In this document: one piece after another, positions 6,481 to 15,401 of the stretch
Layout: every line of letters starts with the position of its first letter
Numbering within the stretch: the first letter of the stretch is position 1
NCBI GenBank assembly: GCA_002425705.1
Contig: DIMT01000022.1
Location: forward strand, 1-35,149
Origin: Firmicutes bacterium UBA5559
GTDB taxonomy: Bacteria; Bacillota; Clostridia; Peptostreptococcales; Anaerovoracaceae
Length of the DNA: 35,149 nucleotides
Direction of reading: 5' to 3'
Notes under the pieces: generated by a model
Told to the model about the DNA's origin: nothing
Database searches by the model: none
What the model saw: the letters and a program-made list of their open reading frames with translations, nothing else
Position numbers and translations under genes: made by a program

Positions 6481-7841
6481 AGTCTCCCCCCCTCTATTTC
6501 CAATATCCGCTGATAATCCCTTCCAAAGGAATCCCGTAGCCGGATGCTTACCCTTCCATGGTTCCCAATGACCTTTCCCGCAGTGATTGAACCCTTTGCG
6601 CCCCTAATTTGCTGGACAACACGACCCCGGTGAAGTTTTCCGTCAAAATGGAAATCGACACTCCAGCTTTCCACCATATTTAGAGAGTCCAACCCTCGCA
6701 GCTGCCCGATCCGCTCCCTGTCCTTCTTGCCTGCATGATGATCCAACAGGGACTCTGGCTGGAATCCGGTCAGCTTCAGGTTCAGGAAGGATTGTTTGTC
6801 ATCTATGGCAGTAATTTCTGCATCCAGCATAATGCTGGATGCACCATCAGAATAAGAGCAGGTATCCACCTCGTACATTTCGTCCTGCTGAAAAAGAGTA
6901 AAACCTTCTCCTTGAGGGATCAGACGAGAGATCGTATGACTGACAGCCAGATTCCCCTGGTCGCAGCAGATCCAGTTTCGTTCAAGTTTTCCCGCAGCAG
7001 CAGCCAAGGTGCCGGAACCACAGAAAAAATCTCCGCAAAGGTCCCCGGGGCGGGTACAGGCTTCCAGGATCCTAAAAAGCAGGGCTTCCGGTTTCTGGGT
7101 AGCGTAGCCGGTCCTCTCTCCGGAAGTTCGCCCTACCATATCCAACTGCCACACATCCTTTTGATTGACCAGGGTATACCAGCCGGTTTCATCCCGGTAT
7201 TCCTCCACACCTTTGAAACGGTAGGGTTTCAATCCCCGGTTATAGGATTTTTCCTTCATGGGCTGAAAATAGTAATTCTTCCCTTTTCCATAAAAAAGGA
7301 GAGTGTCGTGCTTCCTTGCAAAATGCCGTTTGCTGGTTCCACCGGATTTATAGGTCCAGATTACTTCATTGATGAAACGATCCTCGCCAAAGATTTCATC
7401 CATCAAAATTTTAACATAATGGACACAGTGCCAATCCAGATGGACCCAGACAGTTCCCTCCTCTTTGAGCAGGTCCCGGATGCCGTAAAGGCGGAGGCAA
7501 AGCATATGCAGATATTCTGCCATGCCCCTTTCCCACGTGTCGCTGTACGCTCTGCCGCGGACACGAAACTGCTCCTCTCCTTCACCGATCCGTATTTGAG
7601 CCCCATAATCCGCCTGGGAAAAAAAAGGAGGGTCAATATAAATCATCTGAAATAAACCCTTCAAACCGGCTGATTCCATTAAATACTTCATGAAATCCAG
7701 ATTGTCCCCCCGGGCCAGCCAGTTTTTATCCTCTCCTTCTCCGGGACAGATTTCCCAGGGCACAAAGGTACCAGCCGTCATTTCATCATATTCCCTTTTG
7801 CTTTTTTCCAGTATTTCCGGAAGTTTTTTCAGTAAGCTCAT
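6459..7841 (-). CDS. Orphan beta-class DNA methyltransferase (site-specific)
   Basis: 460 residues. The order of motifs is catalytic IDPPF (residues 69-73) first, then TQKPEALL (248-255) and the SAM-binding FCGSG (273-277), which is the beta class used by many N6-adenine and type III Mod enzymes. The segment SGGTSKRHFARKHDTLLFYGK resembles type III Mod proteins. The last ~140 residues form an extra beta-rich domain that I do not recognise. No restriction endonuclease lies nearby. It sits between ygiQ and yitT with overlaps on both sides: 56 bp into ygiQ if ATG 7841 is used. An alternative ATG at 7781 would remove that overlap and lose 20 residues. The target site is unknown; N6-adenine is more likely than N4-cytosine given DPPF. 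Confidence 0.85.
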   Translation of the reverse strand: MSLLKKLPEILEKSKREYDEMTAGTFVPWEICPGEGEDKNWLARGDNLDFMKYLMESAGLKGLFQMIYIDPPFFSQADYGAQIRIGEGEEQFRVRGRAYSDTWERGMAEYLHMLCLRLYGIRDLLKEEGTVWVHLDWHCVHYVKILMDEIFGEDRFINEVIWTYKSGGTSKRHFARKHDTLLFYGKGKNYYFQPMKEKSYNRGLKPYRFKGVEEYRDETGWYTLVNQKDVWQLDMVGRTSGERTGYATQKPEALLFRILEACTRPGDLCGDFFCGSGTLAAAAGKLERNWICCDQGNLAVSHTISRLIPQGEGFTLFQQDEMYEVDTCSYSDGASSIMLDAEITAIDDKQSFLNLKLTGFQPESLLDHHAGKKDRERIGQLRGLDSLNMVESWSVDFHFDGKLHRGRVVQQIRGAKGSITAGKVIGNHGRVSIRLRDSFGRDYQRILEIEGGRLCLESKK

Positions 7842-9615
7842 GGATCAGATCTTCTCTCTTCATTTTTTTCAGGAGACGGATGGCCGTCTGCCGGCTTTCC
7901 GGTTTATTGAAATGGAGCAATGCCCTTTGAAGCTGCTTTTCTTCCTGGCTTCTGGCCACATAGACTTTTTCACCCGTCAGCGGATCCAGACCCGTGTAAT
8001 ACATACAAGTGGAAAGGGTCCCCGGAGTAGGATAAAAGTCCTGAACCTGATCCGGCACGAAACCCATTTTTCGAAGGTACAAAGCCAGCTCGACCCCGTC
8101 TTCCACCGTGCTTCCCGGATGGGAAGATATCAGGTATGGAATCAGGTATTGCTTTTTCCCCAGCCTTCTGTTTACTTCCTCATACCGCCGGCTGAACTCT
8201 TCAAAAACTTCTTTCCCCGGCTTTCGCATCAACCGGAGAACCCGGTCGGATACATGCTCTGGTGCTACCTTCAGTGTACCACTGACATGGTGACGGCAAA
8301 GCTCCCACAGAAATTCATCCCTGGGATCCGCCAGAACATAGTCGTATCGAATTCCGGAACGGATGAACACTTTCTTGACACCCTCCAGATTTCTAAGGCT
8401 TCGAAGAATATCCAGATACTCGGTATGGTCTACCTCCATCTGGCTGCAGATTTGGGGAGTCATACAATCCTTATTCCGGCAGACGCCACTTTCCAGTTGT
8501 TTCCTGCAGGCAGGGTGACGGAAATTAGCAGTAGGGCCTCCTACATCGTGGATGTATCCTTTGAAGTCCGGATGACGGATCAGTGCCTGCGCTTCTTCCA
8601 AAATGACTTCCTTGCTCTTGCTCCGGACTTCCCGCCCCTGATGATAGGTGATAGCACAGAAACTGCAGCCACCAAAACAGCCCCGGTTGCTGACCAGGCT
8701 AAACTGGACCTCCCGAATAGCTGGTATACCCCCCATTTCTTCATAGGAAGGATGATACGTTCCCTCATAGGGCAACTGATATACCCGATCCAGTTCCAGC
8801 TGTTCCAAGGGGAACTGAGGTGGATTCTGAACAACGAACAGGTTGCTAGGATATTCTTCGGCCAGAGTCTTTCCCTGAACCGAATCCATATTGCGATACT
8901 GAAGGGCAAAGCTCTCTGCATATAAGGGCTTCAATCCCGGCATCTTTTCTTCCTCCAGAAGGGATTGAAAATCAGGGAGTCTTTCAGAATACTCGTCCGG
9001 ATCCCATCCGGTCCTCTTGTAACAGGTGCCTCGGATCCAGCTGATATCCTTGATGTCAATTCCCGAATCCAGAGCTTCGGCCACCTCAATGACCGTTCGT
9101 TCCCCCATACCGTAAATCAGCAGGTCCGCTTTCGCGTCCAGCAGTATGGATCTTCGAATCCCGTCTTCCCAATAATCATAATGGGCAAGGCGGCGGAGGC
9201 TGGCTTCAATACCGCCGATGATAACAGGACAGTCTTTGTAAGCTTCTCGAGCCCGGTTGCTGTAGACGATCACTGCCCGGTCGGGACGCTTCCCTGCCTG
9301 ACCACCAGGAGAATAGTCATCGGTCTTACGACGCCTTTTAAAAACCGAATAATGATTGACCATGGAATCCACATTGCCGGAATTAATGAGAAAGCCCAGC
9401 CTGGGACGTCCGAAACGGCGAAAATCTTCGGTACTGCGCCAATCCGGCTGAGACAGAACCGCCACCTTATACCCATGGCTTTCTAGTACTCTGCCGATGA
9501 TAGCCATACCAAAAGAGGGATGGTCGACATAACCATCCCCTGTTATTAAGACGAAATCCGGCTGTTCAAAGCCTCGCTCTATGCATTCTTCAACTGTAAC
9601 AGGCAGAAATGCCAT
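7786..9615 (-). CDS. ygiQ: YgiQ family radical SAM protein
   Basis: 609 residues with the three blocks of the YgiQ (UPF0313) family. The N-terminal part contains LITGDGYVDHPSFG. The central radical-SAM core has CFGGCSFC, the CX3CX2C [4Fe-4S] motif, near residue 312. The C-terminal part contains VQDFYPTPGTLSTCMYYTG. The reaction is unknown for the family. ATG 9615 follows AGGTAG, 3 bp after the permease stop, so it is cotranscribed with the nucleoside transporter genes. Nothing in the sequence ties its job to nucleosides. It overlaps the downstream methyltransferase gene. Confidence 0.93.
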   Translation of the reverse strand: MAFLPVTVEECIERGFEQPDFVLITGDGYVDHPSFGMAIIGRVLESHGYKVAVLSQPDWRSTEDFRRFGRPRLGFLINSGNVDSMVNHYSVFKRRRKTDDYSPGGQAGKRPDRAVIVYSNRAREAYKDCPVIIGGIEASLRRLAHYDYWEDGIRRSILLDAKADLLIYGMGERTVIEVAEALDSGIDIKDISWIRGTCYKRTGWDPDEYSERLPDFQSLLEEEKMPGLKPLYAESFALQYRNMDSVQGKTLAEEYPSNLFVVQNPPQFPLEQLELDRVYQLPYEGTYHPSYEEMGGIPAIREVQFSLVSNRGCFGGCSFCAITYHQGREVRSKSKEVILEEAQALIRHPDFKGYIHDVGGPTANFRHPACRKQLESGVCRNKDCMTPQICSQMEVDHTEYLDILRSLRNLEGVKKVFIRSGIRYDYVLADPRDEFLWELCRHHVSGTLKVAPEHVSDRVLRLMRKPGKEVFEEFSRRYEEVNRRLGKKQYLIPYLISSHPGSTVEDGVELALYLRKMGFVPDQVQDFYPTPGTLSTCMYYTGLDPLTGEKVYVARSQEEKQLQRALLHFNKPESRQTAIRLLKKMKREDLIHELTEKTSGNTGKKQKGI

Positions 9616-9618
9616 GGG

Positions 9619-10578
9619 CTACCTGCTTCCTTTGTCATAGGGAACCCCTACTGCCTTCGGTGCCTGGGATGTCTTGGAACTGAATGCCAGAACAATGAGA
9701 GTAGCAATAAAGGGTACCATTTTATAAATATCACTGGGTATGCTGGCTGTTGCCAGTACCGGGATAACCGAGTAAGCAGAAGCAATCGTCTTCATCAGGC
9801 CGAAGAAGAAAGCAGCGAAAAGAATCCGCAGGGGTTTCCACTGACCGAAGATCATGACCGCCAGGGCCAGGAATCCGTATCCGGCTACAGTGGCGTTAAA
9901 GTTCGTTGACGTTGGAATAACGAAGACCAGGCCGCCCAACCCGGCCAGAGCCCCTGAAATCACCACGCCTGCATACCGCATCCGGTAGACGTTGATTCCC
10001 ACCGAATCAGCAGCCTGAGGATGTTCCCCGCAAGCTCGCAGACGAAGACCGAATTTGGTTTTATACAGTACGATGACCGCCAAAACCAGAATAGTAAAGC
10101 CAATATAGGTGGTAATGTAAGCATTTTTAAAGAACAGCCCTCCCAGAATGGGAATATCCCCCAATATAGGCACGGAGGGAATCCGGAAGGTATTGGTGAA
10201 AGTAATCTGCTGAACTCCATTATCCTGCAGGGTTCTGGCCACATAGATGGCAAAGGCAGGAGCAAACATATTCAAGGCCGTTCCACCAATGATCTGATCC
10301 GATTTCATGTTAATAGCCGAATACCCCAACAGCAGGGAGAAAACCATACCGGTTCCCACTGCAATGAGGATGGCCAGTATCAGCAAAGTCTGTCCGCTCA
10401 TGGATCCCTGCATCTGGTTAATGAAGAAGATGCTGGTAAATGCTCCCATGATCATCATACCATCCAGGGCTATGTTGGTGACTCCGCCCCTTTCCGTGAA
10501 CATGCCGCCAAGGGCAACAATCAGGAGAGGAATAGAGAAGAACATGGTCTGTTGTACTACCAGAAATACGATATTCAT
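9619..10578 (-). CDS. nupQ: Nucleoside-type ABC transporter permease (second subunit)
   Basis: 319 residues, almost entirely hydrophobic spans. It has the BPD_transp_2 family signature near its middle (LRACGEHPQAADSVGINVYRMRY) and TERGGVTNIALDGMMIMGAF near the N-terminus. It pairs with the upstream permease to form the membrane channel of a BMP-type importer; relatives move purine nucleosides. Its ATG overlaps the previous stop as ATGA (10575-10578), so the two permeases are translationally coupled. The symbol is given by analogy with B. subtilis nupNOPQ; substrate specificity is not proven. Confidence 0.88.
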   Translation of the reverse strand: MNIVFLVVQQTMFFSIPLLIVALGGMFTERGGVTNIALDGMMIMGAFTSIFFINQMQGSMSGQTLLILAILIAVGTGMVFSLLLGYSAINMKSDQIIGGTALNMFAPAFAIYVARTLQDNGVQQITFTNTFRIPSVPILGDIPILGGLFFKNAYITTYIGFTILVLAVIVLYKTKFGLRLRACGEHPQAADSVGINVYRMRYAGVVISGALAGLGGLVFVIPTSTNFNATVAGYGFLALAVMIFGQWKPLRILFAAFFFGLMKTIASAYSVIPVLATASIPSDIYKMVPFIATLIVLAFSSKTSQAPKAVGVPYDKGSR

Positions 10579-11756
10579 TCCTTTTCCCTCCTTTCAGTCT
10601 GTTCCGCTCCGATGGAGGCAGCTTCGGCTTCAGCATTAGCAGCTGCTTTATCCTTTCGGAAACGCAGGATTCTTGGAACGATAGATCGGAATAAAAAAGC
10701 AAAGGCACTGAAGTAGATGATGCAGGCAATGATAATATCAATGACCTCCGGCACAAAGTCCAAGGTCTGCATGTAATTTCCACCCTGCGTAATATAGGAG
10801 ATAAAAATGGCAGAGAAGATGATTCCAATTGGATTGGAGAGTCCCAGTAATGCAACTGGAATACCGTTAAAGCCCTCGACGGCCAGTACATCCACCACTT
10901 TAATGTGCCTGCCGTTGGCTCCTGAAAGGTAGAGGAGGGCTCCTCCCACACCGGCTAAGGCGCCGGCTATAACCATGGACAGGACAATGTTTCTCTTTTC
11001 ATTGATGCCCGCATATCGGCTGGCATGCTTGTTAAAACCGCATGCTTTCAGCTCATAGCCAAAGGTTGTTTTATTCAGAATGATGTACATGACAATAGCT
11101 ATCAGGATGGCAATCCAGATGCCACTGTTCACGGTAGAAAGGTCCTTACCATTGCCAAGCGGATTATAAAACACATAGTCCAATCCGCCTTTGGGCAGTA
11201 CCGAAGAAGGGGCCGTATTCATGGACAACGCCTTTTTGGAGTCGTAAACCGTAGCTTTAATAAGAAAATTGGCCATATACATCCCGATATAGTTCATCAT
11301 GATAGTAGAGATGACCTCGTGAACATTGAGGTAGGCTTTCATCAGCCCTGGAATCAGAGCCCAGAGACCGCCAATCAGGGCTGCACCCAAAATCGCCACC
11401 ATCCAGTGGAGAGGGGCCGGAAGGAAGGTCCATTTGACACCGATATATACTGCTGCGAAGGCCCCCATGATAAACTGCCCCGCCGCTCCGATGTTGAAAA
11501 GCCCTGTTTTAAAGGCGAATCCTACAGACAGGCCGGTCATGATGAGAGGCGTAGCAAAGTATAGGACCTGACCCAACCCCTTGGCATTGGTATTGAATCC
11601 GCCCTTTAGTATAATCGTAAAGCCTTGAACAGCCTCGGAGGGATTGCTGATCAGAAGAACGATAAAGCCGAAAAGCAATCCTATGAAAATCGCGAACAAG
11701 GAGGAAAAGGCATTATTGGCGCCGTCACTCAGCATGATATCTTTAGCTTTTCTCAT
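10575..11756 (-). CDS. nupP: Nucleoside-type ABC transporter permease (first subunit)
   Basis: 393 residues with 8-10 hydrophobic spans, the GLSVGFAFKTGLFNIGAAGQFIMGAF motif region split across residues ~75-100, and LKACGFNKHASRYAGI in the cytoplasmic loop that contacts the ATPase. The C-terminal ~30 residues are a charged Ala/Glu tail (KAAANAEAEAASIGAEQ). It begins with an ATGA overlap on the ATPase stop (11753-11756) and GGGGTG as ribosome binding site. It belongs to the BMP-dependent nucleoside importer family. Confidence 0.88.
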   Translation of the reverse strand: MRKAKDIMLSDGANNAFSSLFAIFIGLLFGFIVLLISNPSEAVQGFTIILKGGFNTNAKGLGQVLYFATPLIMTGLSVGFAFKTGLFNIGAAGQFIMGAFAAVYIGVKWTFLPAPLHWMVAILGAALIGGLWALIPGLMKAYLNVHEVISTIMMNYIGMYMANFLIKATVYDSKKALSMNTAPSSVLPKGGLDYVFYNPLGNGKDLSTVNSGIWIAILIAIVMYIILNKTTFGYELKACGFNKHASRYAGINEKRNIVLSMVIAGALAGVGGALLYLSGANGRHIKVVDVLAVEGFNGIPVALLGLSNPIGIIFSAIFISYITQGGNYMQTLDFVPEVIDIIIACIIYFSAFAFLFRSIVPRILRFRKDKAAANAEAEAASIGAEQTERREKE

Positions 11757-13282
11757 GAAGACACCCCATTTCTTTTCGATCCGGCCATGTAAAGGCCCAG
11801 TTCCTGAATTGTTACCTCATCCGGTTTTACATCCGCCACCAGTTCTCCTTCATAAATCACCAGGATCCGGTCGCTGACATTCATGACTTCATCCAGCTCT
11901 AAAGAAATCAGCAGGACTGCCTTGTTTTCATCCCGAACCTCAATCAACTCCTGATGGATGTATTCAATGGCGCCCACATCCAGACCTCTGGTGGGCTGCA
12001 CAGCAATGAGAAGCTGTGGATCCACATCAAACTCCCGGGCTACAATAGCCTTCTGCTGATTGCCTCCGGACATGCTTCGCATTATGGTTTTCGGTCCGCG
12101 GCCGCTTCGAATATCAAATTCTTCAATGAGTTTTTGAGAAAAATCTTCAATTTCCTTAAACTGAATGAATCCATTTTTTTGGAATTCCGGTGTAAAATAT
12201 TTTTTCAGCACCAGATTTTGAGATAAAGTAAATTCCAGTATCAATCCATCCCGATGCCGGTCTTCCGGAATATGCCCCAACCCACAGCAGTTTCTTTCCC
12301 GTATGCTGGATTTGGATATATCTTTTCCGTTGAGCAAGATCGTTCCGCTGTCTATTGGAGTCAGCCCGGTGATGCCCTGAACCAGTTCCGACTGGCCATT
12401 GCCATCGATTCCGGCTATGCAGACTACCTCTCCCCGGCGAACTTCAAAGGATACTCCCTTGACTGCTTTTTTCGTATGGTTTTTAGAAGGAACAACCAGG
12501 TTTTCAACCTTCAAGACCGTTTCTCCCGGTTGAGCCTCTTTCTTTTCGGTAACAAAACTGACCTTTCGTCCAACCATCATTTCAGACATTTCTTCCTTGC
12601 TGGTGGTCCTGACATCGATAGTTCCGATATATTTTCCCTTACGAAGCACGGTGCACCGATCGGCAACGGCTTTGATTTCATTCAGCTTGTGAGTGATGAA
12701 GAGGATGGATTTTCCTTCGGCGGTCAGATCCTTCATGATTTTCATCAGCTCGTCGATCTCCTGAGGCGTCAGTACCGCTGTGGGTTCATCAAAAATAAGG
12801 ATTTCATTGTCCCGATAAAGCATTTTCAGGATTTCTACCCGCTGCTGCATCCCAACGGTTATATCCTCTATTAAAGCATCCGGATCCACCATCAGACCGT
12901 ATTGTTCTGATAGTGCAATTACCTTTTCCCGGGCGGCTTCCATCCGCAAAAAACCTTTATTGGTGGTTTCCACCCCCAGGATGATGTTCTGCAGTACGGT
13001 AAAATTGTGAACCAGCTTAAAATGTTGGTGCACCATGCCGATTCCCAGTTCATTGGCATCGTTTGGGGACTTAATCCGGACTTCCTGTCCGTTCTTCTTG
13101 ATGATTCCTTTTTCCGGTTGATACATGCCGAACAGCACGCTCATCAGCGTCGATTTTCCGGCTCCGTTTTCTCCAAGCAGGGCATGAATCTCTCCTTTTT
13201 TTAATTGCAGGGTGATATCATCGTTTGCGATGATACCAGGAAATTCTTTCGTGATGTGAAGCATTTCGACTATATAATCCAT
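11753..13282 (-). CDS. nupO: Nucleoside-type ABC transporter ATPase (double nucleotide-binding domain)
   Basis: 509 residues with two ABC domains in tandem. Domain 1 has Walker A GENGAGKST (37-45), signature TVGMQQRVEI and Walker B ILIFDEPT. Domain 2 has a degenerate Walker A (GIDGNGQSE), signature MSGGNQQK and Walker B region LLIAVQPTRGLD without the Asp-Glu pair, as is usual in this family, so one active ATP site is expected. The open frame starts at 13318, but AAGGAG is 8 nt before ATG 13282 and the protein then begins MDYIVEMLHITKEF as in relatives. It follows the lipoprotein gene after a gap with a terminator and a second promoter. Confidence 0.92.
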   Translation of the reverse strand: MDYIVEMLHITKEFPGIIANDDITLQLKKGEIHALLGENGAGKSTLMSVLFGMYQPEKGIIKKNGQEVRIKSPNDANELGIGMVHQHFKLVHNFTVLQNIILGVETTNKGFLRMEAAREKVIALSEQYGLMVDPDALIEDITVGMQQRVEILKMLYRDNEILIFDEPTAVLTPQEIDELMKIMKDLTAEGKSILFITHKLNEIKAVADRCTVLRKGKYIGTIDVRTTSKEEMSEMMVGRKVSFVTEKKEAQPGETVLKVENLVVPSKNHTKKAVKGVSFEVRRGEVVCIAGIDGNGQSELVQGITGLTPIDSGTILLNGKDISKSSIRERNCCGLGHIPEDRHRDGLILEFTLSQNLVLKKYFTPEFQKNGFIQFKEIEDFSQKLIEEFDIRSGRGPKTIMRSMSGGNQQKAIVAREFDVDPQLLIAVQPTRGLDVGAIEYIHQELIEVRDENKAVLLISLELDEVMNVSDRILVIYEGELVADVKPDEVTIQELGLYMAGSKRNGVSS

Positions 13283-13323
13283 GTCCGCTTCTCCTTCTGT
13301 TCTGGTAGATTTATACAAGAACT

Positions 13324-13352
13324 ATTATAAAATATTTTCCATAAAAAAGCAA
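13324..13352 (-). promoter_or_regulatory. Secondary promoter for the ABC ATPase and permease genes
   Basis: On the minus strand TTGCTT, 17 bp and TATAAT (13329-13324), starting ~40 bp before the ATPase ATG. The -35 lies in the 3' arm of the terminator hairpin at 13343-13377. It would allow expression of the transporter core independently of the lipoprotein. Confidence 0.5.
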
Positions 13353-13377
13353 ACAGACGTTGCCGCCTGTTTGCTTT
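13343..13377 (-). terminator. Intra-operon rho-independent terminator after the lipoprotein gene
   Basis: On the minus strand AAAGCAAACAG pairs with CTGTTTGCTTT (11 bp, 10-nt loop), followed by a run of Ts. It begins 20 bp after the nupN-like stop codon. Such hairpins often let the binding protein be made in excess over the membrane parts. Confidence 0.85.
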
Positions 13378-13396
13378 ACTTGTACAATTGTGTCAA

Positions 13397-14479
13397 TTAA
13401 TTGACGACTGTTACCTTTACGATGGTTGTTCCCAGGAGACCGGCATTTTCTGCATCCGTATCCTTCTTCAGCGGGATTTCGCCAGCAACCAGTTTTGCAT
13501 ACAGAGCATCATAGTCTGCCTGGCTAAAGGTATTGAATTTGGAAGTTTCCATTGGCAGAGCAACACCGTCCATGTCCGCTCCAAGAGTCAGGGTTTCACC
13601 ACCCGGGAAGGATCCGGCATAGTATTCAGCCAGGGCTTCCTGAACAGCAGCTGCCAAGCCTTTTGTTGCAGAGGTAATGACGGTTTCGGATTCTGCACTC
13701 TGATCTACGTCTACACCAATGACTTTTCCATTGGATGCTTCAGCAGCAGACATGACAGAGAATCCAACGGCACCGCCGCAGGCAAAGATGACTTCCGTTC
13801 CTTCTGCATACCAGGAAGTGGCCAGAGTCTGTACTTCAGGGGTAGCATCGAATCCGCCTGTGTAGTGGTATTTCACATCGATGCTGGTCAGACCCAGTTC
13901 TTTGGCAGCATCTTCAGCACCCTGCACAAATCCGTATCCGAATCGGACTACAGCCGGTACGGCCATTCCGCCCATGAAGCCCAGCTTGGTGTAGCCATCC
14001 TTAACAGCAGCATAACCAGCCAGATAGCCGGACTGTTCTTCTGCAAAGAAGATGCCTACTGTGTTGGGATCGGTTCTGAAATCACTGTAGTCAGCATTAT
14101 GAGGCGTACCGTCAATCAGAATGAAATTAACTTCCGGATACAGTTCCTGAGCCAGGTAAATAGGCTCTTCAAACAGGAATCCGGGGGTTACGACCACTTT
14201 GGCTCCACCGTTTACAGCCAGCTGAATGGCTGCCAGGTAGGCGTCGGTGCTCTGCTCTGTCGGTTTGTAGTACTTATGGGAAATACCATTTTCCTCTGCA
14301 TAAGCTACAACACCTTCCCATGTTCCCTGGTTGAAGGACTTGTCATCGATGGTTCCTACATCCGTGATCATGGCGATTTCGTAGGTTGTTGGTTCAGGGG
14401 TTTCTGTCTCTCCGCCTCCGCAGGCAGCCAGAGAGAACACCAGAACCAGTACCAGCAGAACTGCTACTATTTTTTTCAT
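13397..14479 (-). CDS. nupN: BMP family nucleoside-binding lipoprotein
   Basis: 360 residues. The signal peptide MKKIVAVLLVLVLVFSLAAC ends in a lipobox with Cys20 as the lipidation site, followed by a short Gly/Glu/Thr/Pro linker. The mature part is a periplasmic-binding-protein fold of the Bmp/PnrA family: IAMITDVGTIDDKSFNQGTW, then VVVTPGF, FAEEQSGYLAGYAA and GVDVDQSAES. The known ligands of close relatives are purine nucleosides. ATG 14479 is chosen because AGGAGG lies 9 nt before it; the frame is open to 14581 but that extension lacks a ribosome binding site and would bury the signal peptide. It is the first gene of the operon, with its own promoter. Confidence 0.93.
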   Translation of the reverse strand: MKKIVAVLLVLVLVFSLAACGGGETETPEPTTYEIAMITDVGTIDDKSFNQGTWEGVVAYAEENGISHKYYKPTEQSTDAYLAAIQLAVNGGAKVVVTPGFLFEEPIYLAQELYPEVNFILIDGTPHNADYSDFRTDPNTVGIFFAEEQSGYLAGYAAVKDGYTKLGFMGGMAVPAVVRFGYGFVQGAEDAAKELGLTSIDVKYHYTGGFDATPEVQTLATSWYAEGTEVIFACGGAVGFSVMSAAEASNGKVIGVDVDQSAESETVITSATKGLAAAVQEALAEYYAGSFPGGETLTLGADMDGVALPMETSKFNTFSQADYDALYAKLVAGEIPLKKDTDAENAGLLGTTIVKVTVVN

Positions 14480-14527
14480 CTTTTCGTTCCTCCTATTTTT
14501 CTGAATAATAAAAATACCGTCATGCTT

Positions 14528-14556
14528 ATTATAGCGCAAGGAAATCCGGTTGGAAA
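14528..14556 (-). promoter_or_regulatory. Promoter for the nucleoside transporter operon
   Basis: On the minus strand TTTCCA, 17 bp and a perfect TATAAT (14533-14528), giving a ~42-nt leader before nupN. No purine riboswitch is seen in that short leader. Confidence 0.65.
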
Positions 14557-14594
14557 GCACTTTTGTCGAAAGCTCCTTCATTTCTGCTTAAAAA

Positions 14595-15401
14595 TCAGTA
14601 GATTTCCGGTCTTCTTGCTTTTAAGAGCGGCAACTGTTCCCGAAGGGATTCAATGGAATTATTATCCAGACTTGCATAGACGATGGATTCTCCAGCGTCG
14701 GTCTTTCCGCAAATCTCACCCCAGGGATTGGCTACCAGGGAATTCCCAAAAGCGATGTAGGGGCCTCCCGTATCCCGTGCCGGGGAGCATGCAGCAACAT
14801 AGACCTGATTGTCTAACGCCCTTGTTCTCATGGTCAGCTCCCAGTGGGCAGGCCCGGTAGTCATATTAAAAGCTCCCGGAAGAACGATCAGACGAGCCCC
14901 ATCCAACGTCATTCTTCGGAACAGCTCCGGAAATCGAACATCGAAACAGATGGCAACGCCGACTTTCCCAAAGTCAGTTTCCAGCAGAGTAACCTCATCG
15001 CCAGCCGTCAGTGTTTCCGATTCCATGAAGCGAATACCGCCGGCAATATCGATATCAAAGAGATGGACCTTTCGATGCCGGCCAATCAGTTCCCCCTGAG
15101 GATTAAAAGAAAAACTGGTATTGAAAATCTTCTCCCCCTCCCGTTCAGGAATTGAGCCTCCGATGAGCCAAATTCCGTTGGTTCTGGCTTCTTGCGACAA
15201 AAACCGATAGGTATCTCCTCCCTCTTCCTCTGCAAAAGAAGGAAAAAAATCATTGGAATAGGGGCAGTTCCACATTTCCGGCAAAACCACCATCCGGGCT
15301 CCCTTGCCGGATGCTTCACGTATCATCGCAGAAGCTTTTTCCCGATTTTTTTCTTTACTGTCCGTTACCGCCATCTGGCAGAGTGCCAGGTTCAGTTTCA
15401 T
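14595..15401 (-). CDS. Nitrilase-superfamily amidohydrolase, omega-amidase-like
   Basis: 268 residues. The Glu-Lys-Cys triad is visible: Glu42 in LPEMWNCPY, Lys111 in HRKVHLFD and Cys152 in VGVAICFDVRFPEL. The PEMWNCPYSNDFF and KVHLFDIDIAGGIRF segments are those of the Nit2/YafV-like omega-amidases, which hydrolyse alpha-ketoglutaramate or alpha-ketosuccinamate. This is metabolite repair after transamination by glutamine or asparagine. The exact substrate is inferred. ATG 15401 follows AGGAGG at 9 nt and lies 47 bp inside the upstream Nudix gene, so the two are probably coupled. Both neighbours look like house-cleaning enzymes. Confidence 0.85.
   Translation of the reverse strand: MKLNLALCQMAVTDSKEKNREKASAMIREASGKGARMVVLPEMWNCPYSNDFFPSFAEEEGGDTYRFLSQEARTNGIWLIGGSIPEREGEKIFNTSFSFNPQGELIGRHRKVHLFDIDIAGGIRFMESETLTAGDEVTLLETDFGKVGVAICFDVRFPELFRRMTLDGARLIVLPGAFNMTTGPAHWELTMRTRALDNQVYVAACSPARDTGGPYIAFGNSLVANPWGEICGKTDAGESIVYASLDNNSIESLREQLPLLKARRPEIY

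Noticed and set aside
7690..8925. A 411-codon plus-strand frame opposite ygiQ
   Set aside because: Shadow of ygiQ and the methyltransferase start; no recognisable protein features or start signal.
13388..14860. A 490-codon plus-strand frame opposite nupN and the nitrilase gene
   Set aside because: Covers two well-supported minus-strand genes and their promoter; the translation is Ser/Cys/Phe-rich without any domain.
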